Positions 33,766 to 43,664 of a stretch of 64,000 nt of DNA are shown one piece after another. The notes under the pieces were generated by a model, which was not told where the DNA came from, ran no database searches, and saw nothing but the letters and a program-made list of their open reading frames with translations. Numbering within the stretch: the stretch's first letter is position 1; the number at the start of each line of letters is the position of its first letter. Made by a program: the position numbers and the translations under genes. Source of the DNA: JANQLU01 sp964434955 (GTDB lineage Bacteria > Planctomycetota > Planctomycetia > Pirellulales > Pirellulaceae); NCBI GenBank assembly GCA_964434955.1, contig CAYSXI010000003.1, positions 28,082-92,081 on the forward strand, written 5' to 3'.

Positions 33766-35049
33766 TCAACCGGGAATCTGACTTCCTCTCGCCGCCTTTC
33801 TTTTCTGAAAGTGGGGCTCAGTCAGGAAACTGTCTCCTTTGGCGATCACGACAACCCCGTTATCGGTTACCGTGAAACCACGCCTTCTGTCGGCTTCGGG
33901 ATCCAGTCCAATCTCCATCGATTCGGGAATCTTTACGCCCTTGTCAATAATCGCTCGCTGAACCTTTGCGTGCCTGCCAATCTCGACTCGGTCAAACAAG
34001 ATCGAATCTCGAACCTGGGCAAAGCTGTTGATCCTTACTGAGGGCCCGAGGATGCATCGCTCAACCGTGCCGCCGCTGACGATGCTCCCCTGACATGCAA
34101 TGCTGTCGATGGCTCGCCCAACTCGTTCCGATTCCGGAGACCCACTTCCAAAAACAAATTTGGGAGGCGGAAGGTTTGGCTGGTAGGTTCGAATCGGCCA
34201 TTGCTGGTCATAGAGATTCAGGTTCGGTTCAACCTCAATCAAATCCATGTTCGCTTCATAGTAAGCATCGATTGTCCCGACATCCCTCCAGTAGGCATTG
34301 GAGGTTCGATTCTCGTCACGGAAAGGGTAAGCATAAACCTGGTGCGTATCGATCACTGCCGGGATAATATTCTTCCCGAAATCATGGGCACTGTCGGTTT
34401 GGGTGGCATCGATACAAAGTTGCTCAAACAGGAACCTCGCCGAGAAAACATAAATCCCCATGCTTGCGAGACAAGTATCCTCTTGGCCCGGCAAAGTTTT
34501 CGGTTCCGCCGGTTTTTCCTCAAAGCCAACGATCCGGTCGTGTTGGTTGACTTGCATCACACCAAACTGGGTTGCTTCCTTTTTCGAGACGGGAAGGGCC
34601 CCAATCGTCAGATCGGCGTTGAGTCGAATATGTTGTTGCACCATGTCTTGATAGTTCATCTTGTAGACATGGTCGCCGGCGAGTATCACCACGTACTCGG
34701 GCCTCGCTTTTTCGATGGCGTAAATATTTTGATAGACGGCGTCGGCCGTGCCTTGGTACCACTGTTCATCGATTCGTTGCTGAGGCGGAACAACGTCAAT
34801 AAACTCACCCAGTTCTCGGCAAAAGAAAGGTCGCCAACCAATATCAATATGCCGGTCCAGACTCATGGCTTTGTACTGCGTCAACATCAGCATTTTTCGA
34901 ATGCCGCTGTTCAAACAATTCGATAGCGCGAAGTCGATAATTCGGTAATTTCCACCAAATGGCACTGCGGGCTTTGCTCGATCCCGAGTAAGCGGTTCCA
35001 GTCTCGATCCCTTGCCACCCGCAAGAATGACGGCCAATACGTCGTTCAT
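33766..35049 (-). CDS. glgC: Glucose-1-phosphate adenylyltransferase
   Basis: A 427-residue ADP-glucose pyrophosphorylase, which makes ADP-glucose for glycogen synthesis. The nucleotidyltransferase signature is at the N-terminus (LAGGKGSRLEPLTRDRAKPA), followed by YRIIDFALSNCLNSG, WYQGTADAVYQN, ILAGDHVYKMNY and WRDVGTIDAYYEANM. The C-terminal left-handed beta helix has hexapeptide-type repeats (SGGTVERCILGPSVRINSFA). The length is typical. No other glycogen gene is adjacent. A 7-bp hairpin (35096-35117) lies in the leader. Confidence 0.96.
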   Translation of the reverse strand: MNDVLAVILAGGKGSRLEPLTRDRAKPAVPFGGNYRIIDFALSNCLNSGIRKMLMLTQYKAMSLDRHIDIGWRPFFCRELGEFIDVVPPQQRIDEQWYQGTADAVYQNIYAIEKARPEYVVILAGDHVYKMNYQDMVQQHIRLNADLTIGALPVSKKEATQFGVMQVNQHDRIVGFEEKPAEPKTLPGQEDTCLASMGIYVFSARFLFEQLCIDATQTDSAHDFGKNIIPAVIDTHQVYAYPFRDENRTSNAYWRDVGTIDAYYEANMDLIEVEPNLNLYDQQWPIRTYQPNLPPPKFVFGSGSPESERVGRAIDSIACQGSIVSGGTVERCILGPSVRINSFAQVRDSILFDRVEIGRHAKVQRAIIDKGVKIPESMEIGLDPEADRRRGFTVTDNGVVVIAKGDSFLTEPHFQKRKAARGSQIPG

Positions 35050-35095
35050 TTACGAAAACCCTTTGATGGATATCCCATTGTTTGCCCTTTGAACC

Positions 35096-35117
35096 GACTG
35101 CCCCTTTCGAGGCAGTC
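35096..35117. other. Hairpin in the leader of glgC
   Basis: GACTGCC and GGCAGTC form a perfect 7-bp stem with an 8-base loop, 47 bases before the glgC start. There is no T tract on either side, so it is not a standard terminator; it may be a leader structure or chance. Confidence 0.4.
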
Positions 35118-35239
35118 TGGTTTCTCATTCGACAAACTCCATGGTTCGGGTTAAACCAAAAAAACAATCATCCCCGCAATTCGCGCAAGCCTTGAGGACC
35201 GTAGCGATCAATCCATTTGTATAAATCCGGCCACGAAAA

Positions 35240-35668
35240 TTATTCCGCTTCGCCGGCGCCCGCTTCCTCTTCAGCCGCATCCGCAGCCTTTTCTTTCAAC
35301 CGTTTGTATTCCTCGGCCAATCGTTTTGATGCAACGCCGGCTTCTTTACCGTGATGAAAGTGAACGTAAACACTGAGTGCGTCGACAAGGGCATACCCGG
35401 TCAAACCAAGTAGCAATAGCAGCATGCCCGCGACCAAAACGAATTTTACCCGTGGATCATCATCCGCATAAAACCACGTGGTCATCATCGCGCCGATAAT
35501 TGCGATCATGCTTCCCATCAACGTGCGTCGACGAAACTTGCGAATGAAAAAGATTCGATCGCCCTTCGTTTTCGCTCGATCGGACTCGGCCTGCCAGGTA
35601 TTCCAGTGAACCCACATCATGATGAGGCCGCCGGCAAAAATCGAAATTCCAAACAGGATGCCGATCAT
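35240..35668 (-). CDS. Small membrane protein, hypothetical
   Basis: A 142-residue protein with three hydrophobic segments (about residues 2-20, 47-65 and 74-98) and a charged helical C-terminal tail rich in Lys, Glu and Ala (KRLAEEYKRLKEKAADAAEE). The start at 35668 overlaps the stop of the M28 peptidase gene by four bases, indicating translational coupling. I recognise no family; association with the peptidase is suggested only by the overlap. Confidence 0.75.
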   Translation of the reverse strand: MIGILFGISIFAGGLIMMWVHWNTWQAESDRAKTKGDRIFFIRKFRRRTLMGSMIAIIGAMMTTWFYADDDPRVKFVLVAGMLLLLLGLTGYALVDALSVYVHFHHGKEAGVASKRLAEEYKRLKEKAADAAEEEAGAGEAE

Positions 35669-36672
35669 TCGTCGCCCACAGGTTTCTGAACTTTCTTGAG
35701 CCACTCGATGACGACCCAGCCCACTTTGGCCATCGACTCGCCGGAACATTTATCGGGCTTGTCCATCCGTGTATGCCAGTAAGCGTTTTTCTTGCGGATG
35801 GTCGGATAATCAAAATCGATGATATCGCAGGTAGGAATCTTCGCGATGGTGTTGAGGGGCAAATGATCGTCGCGAACTTCATGTCGAACCTTGGGAACGA
35901 ATTCGCGAATCTTCAATTCCGCCGCCGTCTCCCACAAACTTTGCGTTATCGTCTTCGCATACTTCAGGCTATTTTTTTCATAGTACAGATCCAAATGTTT
36001 GTCGGCGATCATATCCAACAGGATTCCGGCAGCATACTTGATCTCTTTTTGTTTGACGTACTCTTCGGCAAAGTGAGTCGATCCAACAAACAGCGGATCG
36101 CGCGGCCTCTGATAGACAAACTCTTCGGCGTCGAAAAAGACAAAATCGATCCCATATTCGCCGCCCAAATCTCCCATGTGTTTTCCCAACTCAAGGAAAA
36201 ATGCGCAACCACTGGCTCCGTCATTGGCGCCCAGGAAGATGCCGTCCGGTTTGACCCGATCGCGATCGGGCAGCGGCCGGGTGTCGTAATGCGTGCAAAG
36301 CAGGATCCGCTTCTTCTTGTCGGGATGCCATTGGACAATCAAGTTCGTGATCGGCACGTCCTTGCCGGTCACCGGGTGTTTAACCTCAAAGCTTTGCTTC
36401 TCAATCTTGGCACCGAGTTCCTCGAAGCGCTTGATCAACATCGCCTGCTGTTTGGCCATTCCATCGGTGCCGCTAATTCGTGGACCGATTTTGCAGATTT
36501 CAATCAAGTCCTTCATGGCGGCCTCGCCGTCAAACGGATTATCCGTCTTTTCCTGAACTCGTCCCCGTCTCGATTGTTGTTTTTGCTGCCCGGCAACCGG
36601 CGCCGCAACCGCAAAAACCAGCCATGAAAACAGAAGGGTGGTCAGCAATCGGTCGATTGAAAGTTGATTCAT
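35665..36672 (-). CDS. Secreted M28-family metalloprotein (aminopeptidase or glutaminyl cyclase-like)
   Basis: A 335-residue protein with a signal peptide (about residues 1-27, ending VAGQ). It has the zinc-peptidase pattern of family M28: THYDTRP (first His), LGANDGASG (bridging Asp), FFDAEEF (catalytic Glu and ligand), LDMIADKHLDL (Asp) and YWHTRMDKPDKCS (last His). The spacing and the DFDYP...YWHTRMD ending resemble glutaminyl-peptide cyclotransferases more than leucine aminopeptidases, so either activity is possible. I chose the ATG at 36672 because the signal peptide starts there; the open frame continues upstream without features. It is coupled to the small membrane protein downstream. 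Confidence 0.88.
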   Translation of the reverse strand: MNQLSIDRLLTTLLFSWLVFAVAAPVAGQQKQQSRRGRVQEKTDNPFDGEAAMKDLIEICKIGPRISGTDGMAKQQAMLIKRFEELGAKIEKQSFEVKHPVTGKDVPITNLIVQWHPDKKKRILLCTHYDTRPLPDRDRVKPDGIFLGANDGASGCAFFLELGKHMGDLGGEYGIDFVFFDAEEFVYQRPRDPLFVGSTHFAEEYVKQKEIKYAAGILLDMIADKHLDLYYEKNSLKYAKTITQSLWETAAELKIREFVPKVRHEVRDDHLPLNTIAKIPTCDIIDFDYPTIRKKNAYWHTRMDKPDKCSGESMAKVGWVVIEWLKKVQKPVGDE

Positions 36673-36967
36673 TGTAGATCCGTTCACGATTTCAATCCAA
36701 AATGCCCTGGTATCTGCATGACTCCTACCATGGTAATGATACGGAACTGCCGGTGCCGAACCAAGGCAAATGCGATTATCCAGCAAGCGTTTCTGACATT
36801 TGCGAGACGGAAGTGCAATTTTGGTTCAGATTCGGTGGAATCGTTGACAAAATTCAAAAACGTGCAATCGAGTTTGCGACCCTCGGACGATAAAATCTTT
36901 GTTCGATTGTGATCGTCGAAATTCGCTTTTGCTCTGCAATTCAACAAGATCTGCTTTCGAGAAAGCT

Positions 36968-37999
36968 GTGAACAAAAGGCAGGAAAAAAATGGCTCCGAG
37001 GTAGACTCGGATCAAGCGGAAACGTTTTTATCGTTTCGGCGTATCAACAAAACGTTCATGCTAATCGCGTTGCTTTTGCCGGCTGCAGTTTTCTTATCCA
37101 CTTTTCTGGCGCGATTTTCCTGGCTATTCGAGTCGCTCTGCAACTTTCAGTTCCTCTGGTTTGCCGGAATGCTGGTTGCGGCCGTTGGATTTACTCTCTT
37201 TCGAAGCTGGATCATGTTTACGATCAACGGGTTGCTGTTGCTGCTGAGTGCGTGGGCCGTGTTTTCGATTTACTTGCCTTCCGGCGATTCGCTCCCGGAA
37301 GGCCGGGTGAAAGATCTGGAGAAAATCAAAATCCTGAGCCTGAATCTGCTTCACGAAAATGACTCGTTCGAACGAACGATCGAGAGCATTCACGAGATTG
37401 ATGCGGACATCGTCTTGCTGGTCGAATACACGTCGCGGTGGAAACTACACCTTCAAGAACTGACCGAACGTTATCCCCATCATGTACTTCGTCCGAGAAG
37501 AATGGGTTCTGGCATGGCCATCTACAGCAAGAAGCCGCTTGAGTCGTTCAAAGTTTTCCAGTTGACGCGGGACCAGCACGACTGCCCCATGATCCATTGT
37601 GTTTTTCGGCTCGATGGACAACCTGTCAATTTGTTCGGCGTTCACACGCTTTCGCCACGATACCCGGAGTTCCTTGAAATCCGGAATCAGCAACTGAATG
37701 AATTGCAGGAAATCGTCAACGATTTCCCCGGCGAGAAAATTGTCGCGGGTGACTTCAATGCGACCACGTGGTCGCCGTTCCTGAGAGACTTTGTGCGAAA
37801 CACTCGTCTCAAAGATAGCCGTCAAGGCATTGGGCTCCAGTCCTCGTGGCCCGAACGATACTGGATGCTGCGGATCGCGATCGACCATTCATTTTGTTCG
37901 GAAAACATGATCGTGCGGAATCGCAAAATCTATCCCGAGGTCGGATCGGACCATTTCCCTGTGGTCACGGAATATTCCATCTTGCCGGACCAAAAGTAG
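36968..37999 (+). CDS. Membrane-anchored endonuclease/exonuclease/phosphatase (EEP) family protein
   Basis: About 343 residues. Three transmembrane helices (about 32-50, 60-80 and 85-105) precede an EEP domain (from about 120). Active-site blocks are ILSLNLLHEN (Asn), VLLVEYTSRW (metal-binding Glu), FGVHTLSP (His), AGDFNATTW (Asp, Asn) and the C-terminal GSDHFPVV (Asp, His). The same layout occurs in uncharacterised bacterial membrane proteins that may cleave nucleic acid or phospholipid-like phosphodiesters. The start is uncertain: GTG at 36968 is used here, with TTG 36899 and ATG 37058 as alternatives. Convergent with the next gene, 3 bases apart. Confidence 0.85.
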   Translation: MNKRQEKNGSEVDSDQAETFLSFRRINKTFMLIALLLPAAVFLSTFLARFSWLFESLCNFQFLWFAGMLVAAVGFTLFRSWIMFTINGLLLLLSAWAVFSIYLPSGDSLPEGRVKDLEKIKILSLNLLHENDSFERTIESIHEIDADIVLLVEYTSRWKLHLQELTERYPHHVLRPRRMGSGMAIYSKKPLESFKVFQLTRDQHDCPMIHCVFRLDGQPVNLFGVHTLSPRYPEFLEIRNQQLNELQEIVNDFPGEKIVAGDFNATTWSPFLRDFVRNTRLKDSRQGIGLQSSWPERYWMLRIAIDHSFCSENMIVRNRKIYPEVGSDHFPVVTEYSILPDQK

Positions 38000-38002
38000 C
38001 AT

Positions 38003-39985
38003 TTACTTTTTCGATTTGCCGGCGGCCGGATCCGCGTTCTTGTCGTCCGCTTTCTTGTCGTCCGACTTCTTTTCATCGGATTTCTTCTCACCAACTTTCT
38101 TGTCGTCCGACTTCTTGGGCTCTGACTTCACGTTGTCCGACTTTTTGTCGTTTGACTTCTTATCGTTTGACTTCTTATCGTTTGACTTTTTGTCGTTTGA
38201 CTTTTTGTCGTCGCCTTTTTTGTCGTCGCCAATCGTTCGCCCGGATTCTCCATCTCCAGATCCTTTACCACCATCTTCGCGACGGTCAGCCAGATCTTCC
38301 GAAGTTGGCAATCCGTCTTGCATGCCCGTTTGGGCACGCCGATCGATGATGTGCTGAAGAGGAAAATTAAGAGGCCATTCAACCCCGGCAATCTTCAGGA
38401 CTTCCTGATAGGCCTGCATTTCTTCGACGAGATCCTCGGCCAGGTCACCTTTTTGCAAACCTTCATATTCATTCAAAATTTCGTTCCAAGCCCGAAATCC
38501 TTTTTCGTATTCCTGAATGGCTCCATCGGCGATGATGATTTCACCCTTGGCGTTCACTCGCGGGCGTCCCGTATTGGGATCGATCTCAATGTAGCGATCG
38601 TATTTGGACTGTCGCTTCTTCTCCTGGGCAAAATAAATGGCCGAGCGTGCGATCAGAGCCGTGTCTTTTTTCTCACCTTGTCCACGAATCTTCCAATAGA
38701 AATAGTTCGTGATATCGGAGTATCGATCGATTGCAATTTGACGCCCGATCGCTTCACCAATTTTTGCCAGAAGTCGCTTTGCTTCGGCTCCGTCACTGGC
38801 TTCTTCCGCAACCTTGCGGTCGATCATTTCGCGGGCATTCAAAACTTTCGAGCGAATGGTCCGTACGCGACGTCGCTCGATTTCCGTTAGGTTCGCCGGA
38901 TCTTCATCGAGCAAACGACGATCTTCTTCCGTCACGGCAGCTTCGGCGATAATTTCGTTTTCGATTCTTTCGCGGACGCCGGGAGCCAGGACCTCGAGCT
39001 CCTCGCGGTAGTTGTCGATATCCTTCATCGACTTATCCATACCTTCCAACGTGATATCGACACCGATTTGAGAGCGCATCGTTCGCCGCCCAAAGTCCAA
39101 CCAATGATCCAGAGCCTGATCCCACTTGTAGATAAAAGATTCGGTCGGCTGTTCTTCTTTCTGCAGCGACATCACGTGGTTACGAAGTTGGGCAGGCCGT
39201 TTCATGTAGAACAGGTAATCACTGGATCGCTGGGGAACCACATCCCCTTCAACACCCACATCCACCATCTCACGCGATCGGTCATACCATTGATAAGCCA
39301 AGAGCCAGTTATCCGGACCGAAATCCAATGAATCGAAGCCCAGTTTCTCTTTTCCGCGCGTCTCTTTATGGATATAGGGAAAACGTGACATGGAACCGTG
39401 AAAGTCATCGTCGTCGCGGAACAGCTGGCGGAACTGAACGCGTTCGTCCGCCCGGCCAATTTTTTGCCCGGTGAAAAAGCCAAGGTTATCCGTGATTCGG
39501 TGGTCTCGACGGTTAAAAGGAATTCCCTCGGTCAGGAAGTTGATTCCTTTTTTCACCCACATGTATCGAAACTCATAATCATCGAATTCAACTGAAACGT
39601 TGTAAGAAAGATTGTGAGCCTGATACTCCCAAACCTTGACGAAGTTCGGCTGAATCTTGACCAATGTATTGAGGGTCGCCTCAAAGGAATTCCAGTCTTC
39701 GTTTTTCTTCGCTTCATTGGCTTGGAGCCAGAGCGAAGTACTCGCGATTCCCCGCATACCCAAGAGAGAAAATCGAAGTGCTTCCGACGCCGCGTCAATC
39801 TCGCTGAGCTTCGCCTGGGAAAGTTCGTGCTCGTTTCTCAAGCGAGAAATAATCCCACCTTGATCCTTGATCGTATTGTCACCACCTCGCGTTGTCGGCC
39901 GCGACAAAAACGAGATCGGTACCAGTGCGATCCCGATAAGAGCAATGTAGATAACTTTCCGCGTATAGTTGGAATGCTTTTTCAT
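38003..39985 (-). CDS. Membrane-anchored protein of an ABC transporter operon, with a Lys/Asp/Ser repeat tail
   Basis: A 660-residue protein with one N-terminal hydrophobic segment (about residues 11-28) acting as anchor or signal. Residues 60-560 are mainly helical, with TPR-like stretches early (LWLQANEAKKNEDWNSFEATLN, VKIQPNFVKVWEYQAHNL). The last 90 residues are low-complexity and highly charged: five copies of KKSND-type pentapeptides and related units. The start overlaps the stop of the ABC permease gene by four bases, so the three genes of the cassette are translated together. I recognise the protein as a recurring but uncharacterised planctomycete partner of this permease; its role in export is an inference. 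Confidence 0.8.
   Translation of the reverse strand: MKKHSNYTRKVIYIALIGIALVPISFLSRPTTRGGDNTIKDQGGIISRLRNEHELSQAKLSEIDAASEALRFSLLGMRGIASTSLWLQANEAKKNEDWNSFEATLNTLVKIQPNFVKVWEYQAHNLSYNVSVEFDDYEFRYMWVKKGINFLTEGIPFNRRDHRITDNLGFFTGQKIGRADERVQFRQLFRDDDDFHGSMSRFPYIHKETRGKEKLGFDSLDFGPDNWLLAYQWYDRSREMVDVGVEGDVVPQRSSDYLFYMKRPAQLRNHVMSLQKEEQPTESFIYKWDQALDHWLDFGRRTMRSQIGVDITLEGMDKSMKDIDNYREELEVLAPGVRERIENEIIAEAAVTEEDRRLLDEDPANLTEIERRRVRTIRSKVLNAREMIDRKVAEEASDGAEAKRLLAKIGEAIGRQIAIDRYSDITNYFYWKIRGQGEKKDTALIARSAIYFAQEKKRQSKYDRYIEIDPNTGRPRVNAKGEIIIADGAIQEYEKGFRAWNEILNEYEGLQKGDLAEDLVEEMQAYQEVLKIAGVEWPLNFPLQHIIDRRAQTGMQDGLPTSEDLADRREDGGKGSGDGESGRTIGDDKKGDDKKSNDKKSNDKKSNDKKSNDKKSDNVKSEPKKSDDKKVGEKKSDEKKSDDKKADDKNADPAAGKSKK
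38137..38211. repeat. 15-bp tandem repeat encoding KKSND units
   Basis: About five near-identical 15-bp units, differing in synonymous positions such as AAA/AAG and GAC/GAT, encode the repeated charged pentapeptide in the C-terminal tail of the ABC-linked protein. Confidence 0.85.
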
Positions 39986-42036
39986 CCCGCAATCTCACGT
40001 GTCTTGAGACAGAAATAGCCAAACACATAAAGGCCGAAACAAAGCGCCAGGCTGGCTGCCATGGCGACAAAAATCCGGTCGTTTTCGATCCAATACCCGT
40101 ACTTCAGGAATTTCGAGAAATCCAGTCTTGAAAAATCGGGAGCGACATGAGTCAAAGATCGAAGACAGTAGACCAACACGTTGTCAGTCTGTTTCAAAAA
40201 CGTCGTCCCGAAAGATTCTTCGAGTTCAACGGTCATGTTCTTTTGGGTTACAAGTCGAATCATCGATTCGAGTGGGCCACCACCCGCGGCTTCGGGAGCC
40301 TGCATGTTCTGAATAAACTTGGCCAGAAAACCAAGAATGATCGTGCACAACGTCGCCAGCATTGTGACGGGCGTGCTCAGGAAAGTACTAAAGGTGACAC
40401 CGAGGGTGATCACGATCATCATCTGCAACCAGATGCCGATATAGCCTTTGAAAAAATTGACCCAATACTGGTTATCCTGGGCACGGAAATAAACGTCACC
40501 CAATCCGACACCAATGTATTGCCCGGCATCTTCACAGCGGATAACGACTTTCAGCTTTCCATTGGCGGCATATTGTTCGAACAAGTCGTAATTGGCGGAA
40601 CCAATTTCAATTCCATCGGGGGAAATCAGACGGCCCGGCTGATTCCGCCAAACGCGAATGGTTTGAATCTCGTATTCGCGCGTTTCAAATACCAGCGGAT
40701 CCGAAACAAACTTGTCGCCAGGCTCTTCTGGATTGTCGGGAACACTTTCGAACTGAATACTTGCGCGAATCCGACGATCAATAAAACCTTTGTGAGTCCG
40801 GAAAACACCCAAAGACAATTCAAGAGGAATGATTTCGGCGTCATTATTGAATCGGGATTCGGTAATGTCGACGAAATTAAACTCAGCTTTCGAAAGTGAA
40901 GTTCCACCATCGAGGTAACCTCGATACGTGTTTTGCTTACCAATGTTAATACCGGCGGAGCCGTCAATTTCGCGGCCTGCCTCGTCCTTCTTTTCGCCTT
41001 TGCGGTTGACGATCCCTTTGATCGTCCCGTCACGGTTGTAAAAGTTGACGGTGTCGCAGTAGACGGGCATTCGAGCCCGATAGTAACCCTGGGCCGGCCC
41101 CAATTTGACAACGGCATCGTCGCCGCTGCCCTCGATGATCACCTCATGCGTATGCCCTGCAGCCGGCTGGCAAATCACACGATAGTAGGCGATCTGATTT
41201 CCGGGAAGTTCTTCCTGTTTGACAACCGATTTCGTATTGGGGGGAGTGGCGCTCGCAGGTCGAACCTCGCGAACATATTCCAACTGATGTCGGTGACCGT
41301 TTTGCGGACCGGTCATCAATTCCCGAAGGCAATTCGCGGAAAGTCGCCGACCGGCCTTTGATTTCCCCGGCGTCAAGACTTCATTGAAACTTGCGATGGT
41401 TCCCGCGTCAGCACTCGGGTTATCCGGATTCGAGGGAACAGCATGTTCATGAGAAAGACCGCGCCAAACAAACAACAAGCTGATGACTGCCATCGCAATC
41501 AATAGCCCGGTTCCCAACAAACCAAATCCGAAAATTCGGCCCAGGATAATTTCGGTCGCTCGAACCGGTTTTGTGACAATCGTATAAATCGTTCGATTCT
41601 TGATATCTTCCGGCAGGCTAAATGCACTGATCAAAAGACCAAGCATCAAGACCAGCAGCTGCGTCCCAAAAAGCACAAAGTTGACGTAAACCTGTTCCGG
41701 GTTCGTCACCCCGCTATTGATAAACCAACCGCCAAACAGCAGGGCAAGGGCGAAGATAATGAAGGTGACCAGAATGACCCGGCGGCGAATCGCCTCTTTT
41801 GCCGACAGGTAGGTGATCGCCATCACGCGTCGGGGAGAGGTTTTGATGAAATCCGGAATCGCCTGAAAAACAACGGTCGAGACCACATAAAAAGCCTCAA
41901 ACGGCCCATGTCGGAATGTCGCGACCAGGTAACCGAAAAAGATACCCAGCACAATGCAGGTGAATGAAATCGCCAACACCAGGAAGGCGGAATCCTGCAG
42001 CGTCTGGAAAAAATCGGGAATCTCTTCAAGAAACAT
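39982..42036 (-). CDS. ABC-2 type transporter permease with large extracytoplasmic domain
   Basis: A 684-residue membrane protein. One helix lies near the N-terminus (about 15-38). A cytoplasmic stretch (ITYLSAKEAIRRRVILVTFIIF) leads into helices at about 85-105, 120-142 and 170-192. A large soluble region (about 200-530) follows, and further helices lie near 535-555, 560-580 and 655-675. The SLPEDIKNRTIYTIVTKPVRATEIILG block is typical of ABC-2 exporters. The ATPase gene is 59 bases upstream and the 660-aa protein overlaps downstream. Cargo unknown. Confidence 0.88.
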   Translation of the reverse strand: MFLEEIPDFFQTLQDSAFLVLAISFTCIVLGIFFGYLVATFRHGPFEAFYVVSTVVFQAIPDFIKTSPRRVMAITYLSAKEAIRRRVILVTFIIFALALLFGGWFINSGVTNPEQVYVNFVLFGTQLLVLMLGLLISAFSLPEDIKNRTIYTIVTKPVRATEIILGRIFGFGLLGTGLLIAMAVISLLFVWRGLSHEHAVPSNPDNPSADAGTIASFNEVLTPGKSKAGRRLSANCLRELMTGPQNGHRHQLEYVREVRPASATPPNTKSVVKQEELPGNQIAYYRVICQPAAGHTHEVIIEGSGDDAVVKLGPAQGYYRARMPVYCDTVNFYNRDGTIKGIVNRKGEKKDEAGREIDGSAGINIGKQNTYRGYLDGGTSLSKAEFNFVDITESRFNNDAEIIPLELSLGVFRTHKGFIDRRIRASIQFESVPDNPEEPGDKFVSDPLVFETREYEIQTIRVWRNQPGRLISPDGIEIGSANYDLFEQYAANGKLKVVIRCEDAGQYIGVGLGDVYFRAQDNQYWVNFFKGYIGIWLQMMIVITLGVTFSTFLSTPVTMLATLCTIILGFLAKFIQNMQAPEAAGGGPLESMIRLVTQKNMTVELEESFGTTFLKQTDNVLVYCLRSLTHVAPDFSRLDFSKFLKYGYWIENDRIFVAMAASLALCFGLYVFGYFCLKTREIAG

Positions 42037-42095
42037 GTTTATCCAAAATCAATATTTTGTTTTGCCTGATTGCATATGCCGATTCGTTCGTGACG

Positions 42096-43052
42096 TTACT
42101 TTCGATCATCCATTGTCCGGTGACCGGGGCGATCCTGACTTTCACGAACGATATTCAGGAACAGCTCTTCAAGAGTGGTGCGTGGTTGCTCGACGGAGAC
42201 GTCCTTCGCGCCGTGCTTCTGCAAAACCTCTCGGATTTCGGCTTCGGCTTCTTTTGAAAGCCCTTTCGTCCGAATCTCGGTTTCGTCACTGATTTGCAGC
42301 AAATTGTCGACGCGACCGAGCTCTTTCAATTCGCCCTGATAAAGAATGGCGATCCGGTCGCAAACATCCTGGACGTCCGCCAGCAAGTGGCTGCACATGA
42401 CAACCGTTTTTCCCTGTTCGCGAAGTTCGATGATCATGTCCTTCATTTCGCGAACCCCAATCGGATCCAGACCGGAAGTGGGTTCGTCGAGAAGAATCAA
42501 CTCGGGATCGTTGATCAACGCCTGTGCGAGACCAATCCGACGCGTCATCCCTTTTGAGTACTCTTTCAGCTGCCGACGTTTGGCCCAGGTCAATCCGACC
42601 TTTTCAATCAAATCCTTGACGCGCTGCTTCCGAACGGACGCGGGCATGTCAAACAAGCGACCATAAAAGTCAAGTGTTTCTTCCGCCGTCAAAAACTTAT
42701 ACAGGTAACTTTCCTCCGGAAGGTAACCGATTCGTTCATTTTTGGTTACCTCTGCGGCATCCTCACCAAAAACCAAAGCCCGCCCGTTGGTCGGGAACAG
42801 CAAGCCAAGAAGAAGTTTGATTGTGGTCGACTTTCCGGAACCATTGGGACCCAGCAGACCAAAAATCTCCCCCTTGCGAATTTCCATATCCAGAGATTTG
42901 AGAGCGCGAACTTTCTGTCGCCCCCAGAAGTCACGATAGACCTTGGAGAGATTTTGAGTTTCGACCACGACGTTCGGATCGTAATCCGGGTTGGTTTCCA
43001 GCGACTTTTTGAAGTCCTTGGTCGATTCAGTTGTTTTTGTTTCAGTTGCCAT
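42096..43052 (-). CDS. ABC transporter ATP-binding protein
   Basis: A 318-residue ATPase. Walker A is LLGPNGSGKST (about residues 70-80), the Q-loop follows at IGYLPEESYLY, the signature is YSKGMTRRIGLAQAL, Walker B is LILLDEPTSGLDP and the H-loop is MCSHLLADV. The first 40 residues form a polar extension. It powers the ABC-2 permease encoded downstream (export type). The C-terminal 70 residues form a small domain often found in ABC-2 ATPases (LEELFLNIV at the end of it). Confidence 0.95.
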   Translation of the reverse strand: MATETKTTESTKDFKKSLETNPDYDPNVVVETQNLSKVYRDFWGRQKVRALKSLDMEIRKGEIFGLLGPNGSGKSTTIKLLLGLLFPTNGRALVFGEDAAEVTKNERIGYLPEESYLYKFLTAEETLDFYGRLFDMPASVRKQRVKDLIEKVGLTWAKRRQLKEYSKGMTRRIGLAQALINDPELILLDEPTSGLDPIGVREMKDMIIELREQGKTVVMCSHLLADVQDVCDRIAILYQGELKELGRVDNLLQISDETEIRTKGLSKEAEAEIREVLQKHGAKDVSVEQPRTTLEELFLNIVRESQDRPGHRTMDDRK

Positions 43053-43664
43053 TCGGCACTCCAGGAAATGGTTGCTCAGCAGCTTTGGAATCGGATAGGT
43101 GAGAAAGCGGAGGGTGGTTTCGCCTAATGGCCCCCGTTATTACGCTCTTCGACGCTGGGCTGTTCGACCGGAACGTCCGAAATGAAGCAAGTTCGAACGA
43201 TTCAGATGGGTCAAATAAAAGTACCCCAACTCCCGGCAATTCGCATTACACCGACACGATTCAATTAGATCAATTTCGACGCCAGCCGTCGAACCGATTT
43301 TGATTGAATTTACACTATAAAACCCAAACTTTTTCGCTTCAAGGCTCAACGGTTTCGGTTCCCAAACTGAGGCCCGGATATCCAATCGCGACACAGATTT
43401 ATCGTCATTTCCTTCCCAACATGAACCTTGGGAGGTGTCTTCTGCCCGTCAAGCTTTGCCAGGCTCTCCAATTGACGGCCTGACCGGCCAGAATTCCAAT
43501 CCGAGCTTGGCATTTTGGGCCCGTTGAGGAATTCCCGAATTGGCCGAAAATGGATTCCCATGCCCCTCAAAGGAAGGCAACCCTCTCTCGCGGCCGCCGG
43601 TTGCGTCCGAGAACTCGAGCGAAGTCGCCAGCCACCCCGAGAAGCCAGAGCTTCCAAACCAGTC
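43053..43664. other. Divergent intergenic region between ABC operon and folC
   Basis: These 612 bases lie between two divergent genes. Part of it (43515-43664) is open in the folC frame, but its composition and predicted peptide do not look like a FolC N-terminus. I see no RNA gene or clear repeat. Confidence 0.55.
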
